A stretch of 64,000 nt of DNA. Origin: Balaenoptera acutorostrata. Taxonomy: Eukaryota; Chordata; Mammalia; Artiodactyla; Balaenopteridae. This document shows, in pieces, positions 1 to 11,214 of the stretch. The translations under genes were made by a program, and so were the position numbers. The stretch spans positions 3,286,001 through 3,350,000 of the forward strand of contig NC_080067.1 of the NCBI RefSeq assembly GCF_949987535.1, given 5' to 3'. Positions within the stretch are counted from its first letter, which is position 1. Each line of letters starts with the position of its first letter. The notes under the pieces are model-generated. The model was not told the DNA's origin and did no database searches. It saw only the letters and a program-made list of their open reading frames with translations.

Positions 1-19
1 CCGGCCCATCCGTACCCCG

Positions 20-107
20 GCTGGTGGTAAAGGCAGAATCTCGTGCCCCAGCCCTGCCCAGCCAGACTCTGCATTTCACCAAGATCCCCAAGGGGTTCAC
101 CGCAGTG
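20..107. mobile_element. MER5A-like hAT DNA transposon fragment
   Basis: The stretch holds the middle of the MER5A consensus: an AGACTCTGCATTTCACCAAG block followed by a GATCCCCAAGGGGTTCAC block, which matches the family's AATCTGCATTTTAACAAG/CTCCCCAGGTGATTC core. MER5A is a short non-autonomous hAT (Charlie) element of eutherians. Both ends are eroded and the terminal inverted repeats are not visible. The family assignment is from memory. Confidence 0.5.
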
Positions 108-130
108 GGAGCTGAGCTTTTGTTCTACTT

Positions 131-3100
131 GCATCTCCTCAAGTAAAAAATATGCAGTCCAAGCATACAAAAGAGTTAACGGGGTAACCCTGGTGGGTAT
201 TGACTAACCCATTATACCCAGGTTATTGTTTTTCAGGCTTGGTAATCAGCACGTTAGTGGGCCATGAGTCGATGTAATGAGTCACATCAACAAAAGTTTT
301 AGGTAAGAAAGACTAGAATAGAAGGTATTAGAGTAAATCACATGTTTTTGAAGCGTTTTATTTCATTAAAAAAATGCAGGTTCATGCACACGCACACAGA
401 CACCCCACCTTTATATGTATGTCCTGGGTCATAATAGCAAAATAGAATTCTGGCTGAGGTTATGGTAAAAAACAAACAGGCAAACAAACAAACAAAACCC
501 CCCAAAATGAATGTATCTCTTTATATATATGCAGATCAGTGTTTAAAAACAATAAAACCCCAAACATATGCATTTGATGAAATATGGCCCCTTAACTCTC
601 CCCAGAGATGATGAGACTCTATTCCCTAAACCAGATTCCTGAACTAGTAAAATGTCGAAATAGCATATATGAATGTTAAAATGATCTCAGTTGCACGCTA
701 ATGACAAGAAGCATTTACATTTCACCCTCAATTTCAAAAAACAACTCTCTATCAGAGAATACCTCAAAATCTTGAAAAAGACACCTTTAAAGAAAAGCTC
801 ATTTTAAATCAAGAAAATACAGCTGTAGGCTGATGGAAGGACGTCCATTAACTGGAAGGAAATGATAATTTTGAACCCAAAAGAAATTCCCCAGGTGATG
901 AGAAGTACAGGGTATCCCAAAAGTGGTACTGCTGTTTTAAAGTTTAATGTCTTCAGAAGTGTGAATGCTACACACTTACAAAAAGTGATCTGGAAGTTCA
1001 ATCATTTCCATTTCTTCAGTACTCATTTAGCTTTGCAGATTTTGAAAAGTCAGTTGTTACTTTTAACTTATCGTTTCAGGGGTTGACAGCTTCCATCAGA
1101 GAGACTGAAAAAAAAATTAAAATTAAAAATCTCATTGTCCGTGGAATTGTTTCCTTAATTTCATTTTCAGATTGTTGATTGCCATCATATAAAAATACAG
1201 TGGATTTGGGGGGGAACAAATTACTTTGCAAAAGCCACAAAGCTCCATGAGTGTACAAGAGATGGGGTAATGAAGCTTTCCGGAGCATTCTTTGTCTGAA
1301 TTTGTAGCATTAATCCTTCTGAAGATAGTAAACACCTGGGAGCTGGAAGGTAACCATGTCACTCTTTGAGCACACGCCTGTGTGAAGCTGAGGCCCAGAG
1401 ACCTTGAGGGTCGGATTTCACCACGTGTGGGAGAGAACTAGTCCCGGGGACCTCAGCCGGGCACTGTTGAAGGAGGGTGCTAATGCCAGGATGAGACACG
1501 GTTACAGGGCAGGGCTTTCAATCTCTCAGACAGGATTCGTGCCAGGATCCGTGTCCATGAGGGTGCCTTTGCCCTGCAGAGCTGGTCCCGAGCTTCCCCT
1601 CCATCCTTTCAGGCCCCTTCCCACCTTCTTCCTCATCCACGGGGCCTCCGACTTTGCTGGAATGATTGTGTACCCAAGTGGGGTGCCTTAGAAGGAGGCC
1701 AGGGAGGTAACTAAAGCAGTATTCCATGAAACAGGATTTCAAATATGCTTTGAAGGAACGGTTGAAAATGTTTTCTTTGTTTTCTTCTGTAATATGTCTG
1801 TCAACGCTATAGACGCTTTGCTTTATTAAAATTGAAAAAAAACATGATGGTGTCCGTATTCTTTAAGAATTCTGTGTTTGGGGGGACATTTAAAAAATAA
1901 TTTTACATGTTGTAAAAGGTGAGAAAACTAGTGTTCCCTCTCTAACTAGGTGTAAGTGTTAAAGTAGGTGGTTTGGCTCATTTTTTAAAACCATACTGTT
2001 TGTTCGTTTCAAAACTTTTTGCTAGTGCACAGCTCTTTGAGAATATATATTTATGTATATGTGTTCAGATTATATAATTTGCGTATATATGAACATATGT
2101 ATTTTGAACATATGTTGAATATTAAATATATCATTTGAAACCAATATGAGAAAGGATATTGGAGATATTATAAATGGTAGCATGTTATAACAACTTCTTA
2201 TGTTTATTTATTTCTAAATGGAATAAATTGCAATTCCTCAATACTGTGGTTTGATTTTTTTCCGTAAATTGTGTTTTTACTTAAATAAAACATTAATTTG
2301 AATGATATCAACTTGTAGTTATTCATATTTGTCATAAAGTATTTTTAGCAATTTTTTGGCTTGTTTGAAAAAAAAATCCAATATTTCAGGCTCTCACTTC
2401 TTGTTGCATGATGGTTACAATTGTATAAAGTAGCACTGTTGCCCTCAAGACTAATGAGAACATGACAAATTTTGAGGTCCATGCCAAAAGAACATTTTGT
2501 TTCTGGAACGTTAGCTGTAGAAAACCACATATTAGTGTAGTGGTTTTCCTTTGTGATTTATCATAGATGTTATGTTCATTCAGTTGAAAAGTACAGTTCA
2601 TTGTATTAAGTCATTCTTCTATCTATAGCATTTTGGATAGATTTCATATATACACTTTTCAAATTAGTAAGGAAAGTACATGTTTCAACGTGCACCGATC
2701 TGATATGTCTCCACACCATTGAATCAACTGTGCCCATCTGTAAATGTCTGAGGCTTGACCCCCTCCCTATACCTACAGTTCCACAGTCAGCTGTACATAG
2801 TATGGTCTGCACAGTCCTTGGTTCCATCCAAAAAATCCGAGATTTTTTTTTTATGAAGCATCAAAGACAGAATCTTTGCTGGAAGCATTGTGTATTTGAA
2901 TTACTGTAGCTTTTCCTTTTCCACATAAGAAACCTGAATCATAAGAGTAACCATTAATCCTACAAATTCTAGTAGGTCTATCATAGAGCTTAGAGGGTCA
3001 AATAGTTTTGTGCCAACTCAAGTAGGTTTTGTTGGCTGTTGTGTTTGAGCTCGGCAGTAGAGCTGTGATTGATTAGTAATGTTTGCTATGAAATAGCAAT

Positions 3101-3535
3101 TAGCAGTGGTGGCTTGGGTGTCAGGTATTTTCTTATCCTGTGTCCATACTTAAGGAGGATTAAATCCTCAAGACGTGGTCCCATTATGTTGCCTTTGGCT
3201 TTAGTTTTGTTCCTTTGAAGGGAAACTATGCTTGTTCTGAAGACTTGTTTACTTTCTACTCAATAGTAAATCAGAAAATTCATTTGTGAGTCAAGGACTA
3301 TGTAAGAGTGTTTCCAGATTGGCAAGTTTAGTGTAATATCACAAAACAAAGCACGCAGTGAACTTTTTTATTGTCTTTCTGGTTTTCTGAGTCCTGAGAC
3401 TCAGATGTATAAATACTGCATTACTGATACTTTAAAAATTGAAATATCAAAATTGTTGGAACTCTTTCAAGAACATGCTCAGTTCTCAAAATAAAATCGA
3501 AGACAATATTTTCTATTATATATTTTTAAATTTTT
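131..3535. other. Low-repeat AT-rich stretch, 3'UTR-like, no exon recognised
   Basis: For about 3.4 kb I see no young transposon and no open frame that resembles a known protein. The sequence is AT-rich and contains AATAAA signals at 551-556, 2222-2227, 2284-2289 and 3490-3495. The part from about 1,750 on has the texture of a mammalian 3' untranslated region. No splice sites or coding frame tie it to a gene, so 3'UTR is only one reading; ordinary unique intergenic or intronic DNA is the other. Around 2,087-2,116 the word TGAACATATGT occurs twice. Confidence 0.3.
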
Positions 3536-3875
3536 AAATATTTATTTATTATTTTTGGCTGCATCGGGCCTTAGTTGCGGCACACAAGATCTTTCGTTGT
3601 GGCGCAGGGCTCTTCTTTGTGGCATGCGGGCTTCTCTCTGGTTGTGGCGAGCAGGTTTTCTCTCTCTAGTTGTGGCATGTGGGCTTCAGAGTGTGTGGGC
3701 TCTGTAGTTTGCAGCACGCGGGTTCTCTAGTTGAGGCGCGTGGGCTTAGTAATTGTGTCACGTGGGCTTAGTTGCCCCACGGCATGTGGGATCTTAGTTC
3801 CCTGACCAGGGATGGAACCCACGTCCCCTGCATTGGAAGGCGGATTCTTTACCACTGGACCACCAGGGAAGTCCC
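3536..3875 (-). mobile_element. CHR-type SINE (tRNA-derived), antisense
   Basis: Read on the minus strand, this starts with AGGGACTTCCCTGGTGGTCC, followed by the tRNA-like head with a B-box-like segment and the long body of CCACAACTACTGAGCCC-type repeats, and ends in an A/T-rich tail at 3,536-3,570. It is nearly full length (about 340 bp). CHR SINEs are transcribed by RNA polymerase III from internal A and B boxes and are copied by the L1 machinery. The flanks share an imperfect AT-rich word (TATTTTTAAA and CATATTTTAAAA), a weak candidate TSD. It has several mutations in the head and so looks older than the copy at 13.6 kb. Confidence 0.9.
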
Positions 3876-3876
3876 T

Positions 3877-5640
3877 CTGTCATATTTTAAAATGGCAAAA
3901 TTGTGTTTATTTGTGTAATTTATCATTTGGACTTCATGGTCTACTTTATTTCTCAATTACAATACCCATCCTCTCAGGAAGCTTTGGCCAGCCCCTTGAC
4001 ATGGAGAACAGGAAGGAAATAGATTGTATATGAGAAGATAAGGCAGATGGGGGATCACAGCCGAGCTTCTGTTGGGTCTGCCAAGCTAGGAGGATAGAAA
4101 ATTTGGGAAAGGGCACGACAGTGCAAAATTGAAGTTGGAAGGTCAACAGAGCCTGTGTTTCTTATTTCATCAAGTAAAACTGAGTCTTTGTCTTTGTGGA
4201 CTCCCTTGAAATCTGCCTGCGAGAAGACCTGAGTAGCATTTCCTTCTATTATTACTAAACTATCTACCAAACCTGGAAACTCATAATTGCTTACATTACA
4301 TGAAGTGACTATAAGATCCTCAGGAATTAAGGATATGAAGAAAGAAGTCTATTGTACAGTTGGTGTTGGCATTCTTTCCACGGAGAGATGAATCACTTTC
4401 TTCAACAAGTCCAGGACTTGACTTTGTGAGGGCTGGCAGAGAAAGCAGTAGGAGACAAGTGGCTTTGTGTTCTATCCCCTTGCACAGTTGTCTTTCCTTT
4501 GTAGCGGCTGGTATTCTTCAGGAAGAAATGAACGGTGGCCAGATATGTCTTCATACCTTAGAGGATTCTTGTAGAAAGGAACCAAGTGCTAGATCCCTGT
4601 AGATGTTTTAAGATGTTACCTTTCCGGTGGCTGTGATGTGTGTTGTTTTGACCATCGTTAATTGAATTTCGTATTCTCTGGAATAAAGTGTGGGTTAAGA
4701 GGGTCTTGAAAATCATATGCACATCTTCTTTAATTTTCCTGCCATTTTCAGCCACAATAGTGTTAACATAACACAGCAGGTGAGGTATGAACCTTGGACA
4801 GACCTGAATATAAATATGGGTGTCCCCACTAAACTAGCTGATATGACATTAGGAAAAGTTGCTTAACTTCTCTGAGTTTCAATTTCCAAGTATATAGAAA
4901 TGTTAAAAAAAGAAAAGTCTGCCATGTAGGACTACGGTAAAGAGAGGGGATACCTGGAAAACAATTTATTAGTGTAAAATTAAAAGAAACTGAAAGCAGA
5001 GCTCCGAGTTTAACATGAAAGTTTTGAGGTATGCCTGCTTCCAGGCCACTTTCTCCTGGTTGGGGGAGAAAGAGGAAGAGACAAAATGTAAACTTAAGAA
5101 GAATATCCAAAGCTGCTCTGCTCATTAGGAATTTTTTTTTAGCTTTTATTCACGGTTTTAAAGCAAAGCTAGTCTCTCATGGTTTCCTCTTGGACAAAGT
5201 GGAGATATGCAGGCTGATAATAGTTAGGAAATTTCACAAGTTGAACAGCCATAGGCACGGGATGTTCTCATGGATTAATGTCAGGCCAAAGGAGGAAGTC
5301 TGCCAGGGACCTCTGGTTTCTGCCCCAGCTCTGGGTGGATGCTGAGGGTGACACCACAGAGACACGAATGATGTGCTTATCCAATGTTCAGGGGTCACAG
5401 AGTTGGAGGGGGGAACCAATATGCCCCACCACAGAACATGGATTTAGAGACCTTGAGGGGCTGGAGCAGTGGGTCCAAATCAAGAAGGCCTAAAGGAGGA
5501 TTTAAAACCACAACACTACATTAGATACATGTTTGAGGCCCAGATTCTAGGAGCCCATTAATCGTCAATTTAGTATGAACCAATAAGCAGTGTGATGTCT
5601 CAACTTCCACTGTGGCCATAAGTTCCATGAAAACAATGCC
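3877..5640. other. Unassigned single-copy-like sequence
   Basis: No repeat family or exon is recognisable. Open frames here are short and lack any protein-like pattern. Confidence 0.4.
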
Positions 5641-5644
5641 TGTC

Positions 5645-5805
5645 AAACTTGAGCTGCATCATTGTCGCCTGGAGGGCTTGTTGACATCCAGATTGCTGGA
5701 CCCATCCCAAGAGTTTCTGATTTAGCTGGTCTGGATTGGAGCTGGAGAGGTTACCTCTTGAGCAAGATCCCAGGTGATTTTGAGAAGAACAACTTTGCTC
5801 AAATC
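5645..5805. mobile_element. MER5A-type hAT fragment
   Basis: The stretch follows the MER5A plan: CTTGAGCTGCATCATTGTCG, a GGAGGGCTTGTTGACA block, a CCCATCCCAAGAGTTTCTGA block (consensus CCCCAGAGATTCTGA), then a CAGGTGATTTTGAGAA block. Old and diverged. It is non-coding and carries no transposase. Confidence 0.6.
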
Positions 5806-6007
5806 TGGGGAGATTACTGTTATCTCCTGAAGTATGGAAGCAGTTTTGGGTCCGACTCTTTCAGCTAGGTCAAAAGCCAGAAGGATGGAAAGAATTCTGG
5901 CAACCAGGTAATATTAAGGGCCATTGAGGAAAGAAGAGCATATGGAGAAGAGAAAAACTTCAGGGATGTAGTAGCTGCCTTCCAACACTTGAGAGGTTAA
6001 CATGCTG

Positions 6008-6484
6008 AAGAGTCTTGGTTAAGAGTGTATACATTGGAACCAGATAAACCTGGATTTGATTCATAATTCTGCCATCCTTTTACATATTTAACAGACGCGT
6101 CTATGGTGCCAAGTACCGGGCACTGTTCCCAATGCTTTACGCATATTAGCTCGTTTAATCCTCATAACAAAACACCTTATGAAGTGGGTTCAGAGAGGTT
6201 GAGCAACTTTCCTAAGGTCACATAGCTAAGGAGTGGTAGAACTGGGATTTAGATGCAGAGTCACGTGGCGTCCAAGTTCATAAATAGCACATGACACTGC
6301 CTCTCCACTATTGTCTCCTCTGTGCTTAATGGCTGTGAGTCCTTAGTGATACCCGCAACTTCTCGTGACTCAGTTCCTCCATCTTTGAAATAGACACCAT
6401 CCTTTTCTCATAGGGTTGTTCTGAAGAGTCAAAAAAGTATTTGTAGAGCATCTAGCTTGTGTCTGTTGTGTAGACTTCTGTGAT
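6008..6484 (+). mobile_element. MIR SINE (sense), interrupted by a second MIR
   Basis: The left part (6,008-6,084) matches the tRNA-like MIR head: GGTTAAGAGTGTATACATTG, then a region ending in ATTCTGCCATCC. The right part (about 6,312-6,484) resumes with CTTAATGGCTGTGAGTCC, CAGTTCCTCCATCTTTGAAA and CTCATAGGGTTGTTCTGAAG, the expected MIR core and tail in order. The gap is filled by an antisense MIR. MIR is an ancient mammalian SINE mobilised by L2. Confidence 0.75.
6085..6311 (-). mobile_element. MIR SINE (antisense), nested in another MIR
   Basis: The stretch reads as reverse-complement MIR: GTACCGGGCACTGTTCCC, TTTAATCCTCATAACAAA, a TTCAGAGAGGTTGAGCAAC block and a GGTCACATAGCTAAGGAGTG block, ending near a CACTGCCTCTCC segment. 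It separates the two halves of a sense MIR and so inserted into it. Confidence 0.8.
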
Positions 6485-6817
6485 ACTCAAAGGTAGGCAC
6501 AGTGGATAAAGTTAGGGTGGGTCACAGTGTGACTGAGAAGTACTGAAACCTACCTGTCAGTTACGGGGTCCAGGAACGGTGCCAGGGCATCAGCTTTGGG
6601 GGATTTCTCTGAACCCAAATGGCCCTCCGTAAGGACAGTCACAGATAGAAACCACACCTTGACGAGGCGACTGGACTAACTGATATTGTGACTTTAAAAT
6701 TCTACAACTGTGTAAAACATTGACTTCATTCATTTGAAGTGTCAGTCTTCGTCAGATGGTTTGGTTATTTCCCCTTTGCTCACTGGAAGATTTACGCAGA
6801 TTCTCAAAGATTCTGCC

Positions 6818-6846
6818 TGTCACAGATAAGGCGGTTATCTGTGACA
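6818..6846. repeat. 12-bp perfect inverted repeat with paired GATA motifs
   Basis: TGTCACAGATAA is followed by a 5-nt spacer (GGCGG) and then its exact reverse complement, TTATCTGTGACA. Each arm contains a consensus GATA-factor site (AGATAA / TTATCT). It could fold as a DNA or RNA hairpin, or act as a palindromic binding site. No function is shown by the sequence alone. Confidence 0.85.
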
Positions 6847-6890
6847 CCTGCTCATAACTTGTTACCACAGACACCTGCTCATAGCTTGTT
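6843..6890. repeat. Tandem duplication of a 21-bp CACCTG-containing unit
   Basis: GACACCTGCTCATAACTTGTT at 6,843-6,863 recurs at 6,870-6,890 with one change, giving a 27-bp period. Each unit carries the E-box CACCTG. The first unit overlaps the right arm of the GATA hairpin. Confidence 0.8.
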
Positions 6891-7299
6891 GCTCTTCAAC
6901 ACTTCTAAATAAGCCAACAACATGTACTCTTATATCCAGCAGCTATTTCTTGCCTGGTTTCCTTATACCTCAGTTTTCCTTAGTAACAATATAGTTTGAT
7001 TTTTGCGTGTATCTGAAACCTTCATATTTTAAAGCAATAGGGATTATTTTCAGAGATATTTCATTATACTCCTAAGAAGTAGGTTGAATGCTTTCCTTGA
7101 TATACATGTACAAATATGATAAGGAATACCAGACAGCCAAGGGGAAAAGCTTATCTGGGATGCCCTATTTTGTTGGGGAGTCGCACAGCTAAGGGTAGGA
7201 CTAATGTTGATGCCAAAGACCTGTGACAGTGGAGCGTACTTGAAGTGCTTTCCCAGCTCCCATCTGGCTCCTGCATGTATGAGCAGCTCCCTTAACTGG

Positions 7300-7560
7300 G
7301 CTGACTCTGGAATTAATTAATAACTCATGAGTCTCTCGAGTTTATTACATGCTAGTAACTGTGCCAAGTAAATGGATAGAGCTGGTTCTGGAGGAGGACA
7401 GATGTCTAATTAGGCAATTACAGAGGCAGGGGGATACCTGCAAAGATAGAGGGAAAGTCTGGGTTCCGGGAGCTAGCTCAGTCTGAGTGTCTACTGGGGA
7501 GATCATGGAGAATTTCCCAGAGGAGGTGCTGCTGGATCTGTTTTGAAGAATTAGTAGTAG
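7300..7560 (+). mobile_element. Possible fragment of an unassigned ancient repeat
   Basis: The wording (GGAGAATTTCCCAGAGGAGG, then a GCTGGATCTGTTTTGAAG block) resembles a common eutherian interspersed repeat whose consensus contains a segment of the type GAGGAGGTGACATTTGAGCTG. Better copies of the same family occur at 20.4 and 59.2 kb. I cannot name the family. Confidence 0.35.
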
Positions 7561-7579
7561 TCAGACTGCCAAAGTCTTG

Positions 7580-7596
7580 GGTGTGTGTGTGTGTGT

Positions 7597-7624
<28 letters not shown>
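7580..7624. repeat. (TG)n microsatellite
   Basis: A run of TG dinucleotides is broken once by a TT near 7,597. Non-coding. Confidence 0.95.
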
Positions 7625-7627
<3 letters not shown>

Positions 7628-8264
7628 TAGATAAATGTATGCACACTGGACACATGACTCCCAGACCTCCTACCTCACTGGGTTTCCAGAATCCTAGCAG
7701 CCAGGCCTTCACGCTGCAGGCAGTAGTTTGAAAAAAAGCATTTTTCTGGGAAATCTGAGCAGCCCAAGAAGAAGGACTTAAGATATTGAATCAAGGGTAC
7801 CCTGAATTATGTCCAATCATATCAGTCTTCAAAGTAAAAGGTAAAGTTGAGAAAATCTCCTGGAAAGGAGAAGAAAAAGGTGGTGATGGTAAATAGAAGA
7901 AGAAGAAGAAACAAGATAAATAAAGGATCAGTTTAGTCAGTCCAACATCTTAACAAGAGAAATATCGGGAAGAGAAAACAGGAAAAATGAACAGAAGGAA
8001 CCCACTAACAAACTATTCAGAAGGATGCACAAGGGCACAGAGACAGATGAGCTGACTCTCATCCTCCCTCATGGGGAATAAATAGGTACTGCCTGGAACT
8101 GAAATGTCATGTGATACAGTCATGTTATTGTGAACGTGGAGGTAAAGCCTTCTTTTCCTTAAATAAATGAAAGAGCTTAGAGTGGTTATCTCTAGGGAGG
8201 AGGAAATGGGAGGAGGAGTTCGGAAGGAAGTTTTGCATAACAAATCTTATGAAACTATTTGATA

Positions 8265-8593
8265 GGGACTTCCCTGGTGGTGCCGTGGTTAGGAATCTGC
8301 CTGTCAGTGCAGGGGACATGGGTTCAAGCCCTGGTCCAGGAAGATCCCACATGCCATGGAGCAACTAAGCCCGTGAGCCACAACTTCTGAGCCCGTGTGC
8401 CACAACTACTGAGCCCACGTGCCTAGAGCCCATTCTCCGCAACAAGAGAAGCCACCACAATGAGAAGCCTGTGCACTGCAACGAAGAGTAGCCCCTGCTC
8501 ACCACAACTAGAGAAAGCCCATGTGCAGCAACAAAGACCCAATGCAGCAAAAAATTTAAAAAATGAAAATAAATAAATAAATTTATTTAAAAA
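8265..8593 (+). mobile_element. CHR-type SINE with 13-bp TSD
   Basis: The head GGGACTTCCCTGGTGGTGCC and the B-box-like GGGTTCAAGCCCTGGTCC are followed by the CACAACTACTGAGCCC body and an A-rich AAATAAATAAATAAA tail. Perfect TSDs of 13 bp (AAACTATTTGATA) lie at 8,252-8,264 and 8,594-8,606, marking an L1-mediated insertion. The element is essentially full length (329 bp with tail). Confidence 0.97.
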
Positions 8594-8609
8594 AAACTAT
8601 TTGATACTT

Positions 8610-9850
8610 AAAACTATGTGCAAGTATAAATCTGAGAAAAACAAAAACAAAAAACTTTTTTTAATGTCTGGTGTAAGAATGAACTAAACAGAGATGAAGA
8701 AAAAAATGACTGAGCTTGAAGATAGCAGTGATGAAGTCGCCCAGCATACAGGAGATGGCAGTTCAGACTAAAGGAAAACTCTTTTAAGTCCTGGACAGGG
8801 TAACTAAAGACAGATGCACACTAAGACTCACCCTGATGAGAATGCAGCCAATCAAATGTTAAGGGGGTGGGGATAGCATTACTTGCAACATAACCACTGT
8901 CTCACAGACAGCTAACCTCCTCTCAGCAATAGTAGATGCTGTGTACCAGCAAAATGTGATTTTCAAAATGCTGAGCAAAATCCTCAACCCCAAATTCTGT
9001 ACTTGCCAAGGGAGAACTCAAAACTGAGGGTAAATTAAGAAGATAAACAAGATACAACAGATAAACAAGACTGGGCTAATTAACCTTGCAGAAAGAACTA
9101 CTAAAAGATATACTTGAACCGGAAGAGAATTGAACCAAGAAAAAAGTGTAGGTTGCAAGGAAAAACAGTGAGCAAAGAAACTGGTAAACATAATGGGAAA
9201 TCTAAATAAGCACTGTTGTTAAAACAACAGCAACAACAGTAATAGTAACAATTTCTGATGAGTGTCTGTAAAAAATAATATAGAACTTAGCTATTGCACC
9301 ATAATGGCATGGGTGAAGAGGAAGTGGAAATAATATCTTCCACAGTCCTTGTATGACTTTAGAGAAAGATAGAGATAATGATTCTCTTTAGATTTTGGTT
9401 GGTATACAAATTTGGGGATGACCTCTGTAGAGTAGAATAACATCCAAACCAGTGGAGGGGAATAAAGAAAATTCAATCAATTCAATAGATAGCAGGAGAG
9501 AAGGAAAAAAAGTACCAAGGAAGAAGTATGGCCAACAGAAAACAACAACAAAAAATAAAACAATTGAAATAGGTCCAAATATATATTTAACCACAGTAAA
9601 GGTAAATGAACTAAACTCTCCAGTTTGAAGAAAAAGATTGAAAGATTGCATAAAAATATGAGCTCCAACTATACACTGTTTACAGACATACTACCTGAAG
9701 CACAGTGGCTCAAAAAATTTGAGTGTAATGAGATGGAAATAGATATATCAGGTACATGTGAATTAAAGTTAAAGTAACAATATTATAGTAAGTAAATTAA
9801 AATATTAAGGTGAGACTTAATAAAAGAGTATGTCATCACCATTGATCATT
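8610..9850 (+). mobile_element. Old L1 (L1M/HAL1-like) sense fragment, decayed
   Basis: Purine-rich, A-rich sequence matches the plus strand of an old L1. The clearest part is about 9,560-9,840, which follows the ORF2 endonuclease region (AATGAACTAAACTCTCCAG for the family's GTAAATGGACTAAATGCTCC, then the stretch encoding the QD...YLQETHF-type segment, much mutated). No frame is open over any useful length. The 8.6-9.5 kb part is assigned only by composition and position. Confidence 0.45.
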
Positions 9851-10086
9851 TCTGCCAAAATTTATTTATTTTTATTTTTAATTTTTTAATTTTTTCCATC
9901 TCTGCCAATTGTTCTATTTTTTTTTTCATGGAAAGGCATTTTATTTTAAATATAAGAGTGTGTACATGTGAATCCCAAACTCCTAATCTACCTCTTCCCC
10001 CTACCCTCTCCACTGGTAACCATAAATTCATTCTCTAAGTCTGTGAGTCTGTTTCTGTTTTGTGAATAAGTTCGTTTGTATCATTT

Positions 10087-11214
10087 ATTTTTAACATCTT
10101 TATTGGAGTATAATTGCTTTACAGTGGTGTGTTAGTTGCTGCTGTATAACAAAGTTAATCAGCTATATGTATACATATATCCCCATATCCCCTCCCTCTT
10201 GCGTCTCCCTCCCACCCTCCCTATCTCACCCCTCTAGGTGGTCACAAAGCACCGAGCTGATCTCCCTGCGCTATGCGGCTGCTTCCCACTAGCTATCTGT
10301 TTCACATTTGGTAGTGTATATATGTCCATGCTACTCTCTCACTTCGTCCCAGCTTACCCTTCCCCCTCCCCATGTCCTCAAGTCCATTCTCTATGTCTTC
10401 ATCTTTATTCCTGTTCTGCCCCTAGGTTTCTCAGAACCTTTTTTTTTTTTTTAAGATTCCATATATATGTGTTAGCATACGGTATTTGTTTTTCTCTTTC
10501 TGACTTACTTCACTCTGTATGACAGACTCTAGGTCCACCCACCTCACTACAAATAACTCAGTTTCGTTTCTTTTTATGGCTGAGTAATATTCCATTGTAT
10601 ATATGTGCCACATCTTCTTTATCCATTCATCTGTTGATGGACACTTAGGTTGCTTCCATGTCCTGGCTATTGTAAATAGAGCTGCAATGAGCATTGTGGT
10701 ACATGACTCTTTTTGAATTATGGTTTTCTCAGGGTATATGCCCAGTAGTGGGATTGCCGGGTCATATGGTAGTTCTATTTTTAGTTTTTTAAGGAACCTC
10801 CTTACTGTTCTCCATAGTGGCTGTACCAATTTACATTCCCACCAACAGTGCAAGAGGGTTCCCTTTTCTCCACACCCTCTGCAGCATTTATTGTTTGTAG
10901 ATTTTTTGATGATGGCCATTCTGACCAGTGTGAGGTGATACCTCATTGTAGTTTTGATTTGCATTTCTCTAATGATTAGTGGTGATGAGCATCCTTTCAT
11001 GTGTTTGTTGGCAGTCTGTATGTCTTCTTTGGAGAAATGTCTATTTAGGTCTTCTGCCCATTTTTGGATTGGGTTCTTTGTTTTTTTGATATTGAGCTGC
11101 CTGAGCTGCTTGTAAATTTTGGAGATTAATCCTTTGTCAGTTGCTTCATTTGCAAATATTTTCTCCCATTCTGAGGGTTGTCTTTTCGTCTTGTTTATGT
11201 TTTCCTTTGCTGCA
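10087..11214 (-). mobile_element. Younger L1 nested in the older L1
   Basis: This L1 copy begins (at its 3' end) with TTTTTAACATCTTTATTGGA and extends through the 3'UTR into ORF2. It is bounded by a perfect 12-bp TSD, TTTGTATCATTT, at 10,075-10,086 and 11,215-11,226. The duplicated word belongs to the older L1, which proves the order of insertion. The 3'UTR variant (AGGTGGTCACAAAGCACCGA) is shared with the copy at 31.7-32.4 kb, so the two are from the same subfamily. Confidence 0.95.
10431..11000 (-). pseudogene. C-terminal remnant of L1 ORF2 protein
   Basis: The minus strand is open for 189 codons and encodes the end of the L1 ORF2 protein, the endonuclease/reverse transcriptase of L1. Visible are [14 protein letters not shown], the cysteine-rich motif [18 protein letters not shown] (C-x3-C-x7-H-x4-C, all four ligands kept), and [30 protein letters not shown]. 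The intact protein is about 1,275 residues, so endonuclease and polymerase domains are absent. The frame is a relic of a 5'-truncated copy with no promoter of its own, and I do not regard it as a gene. Its good preservation shows the copy is relatively recent. Confidence 0.93.

Larger units (their letters stand above)
6485..7299. other. Unassigned sequence with GATA hairpin and short tandem duplication
   Basis: No exon or repeat family is recognised, apart from a short hairpin at 6,818-6,846 and a 21-bp direct duplication just after it, both listed separately. Confidence 0.4.

Noticed and set aside
8265..8593. tRNA gene suggested by A- and B-box-like sequences
   Set aside because: The boxes belong to the tRNA-derived SINE head. 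No cloverleaf with acceptor stem can be drawn through the body. The same applies to the other CHR SINEs.
10431..11000. 189-codon open frame as a functional gene
   Set aside because: It is the C-terminal part of L1 ORF2 in a 5'-truncated copy; endonuclease and polymerase domains are missing.
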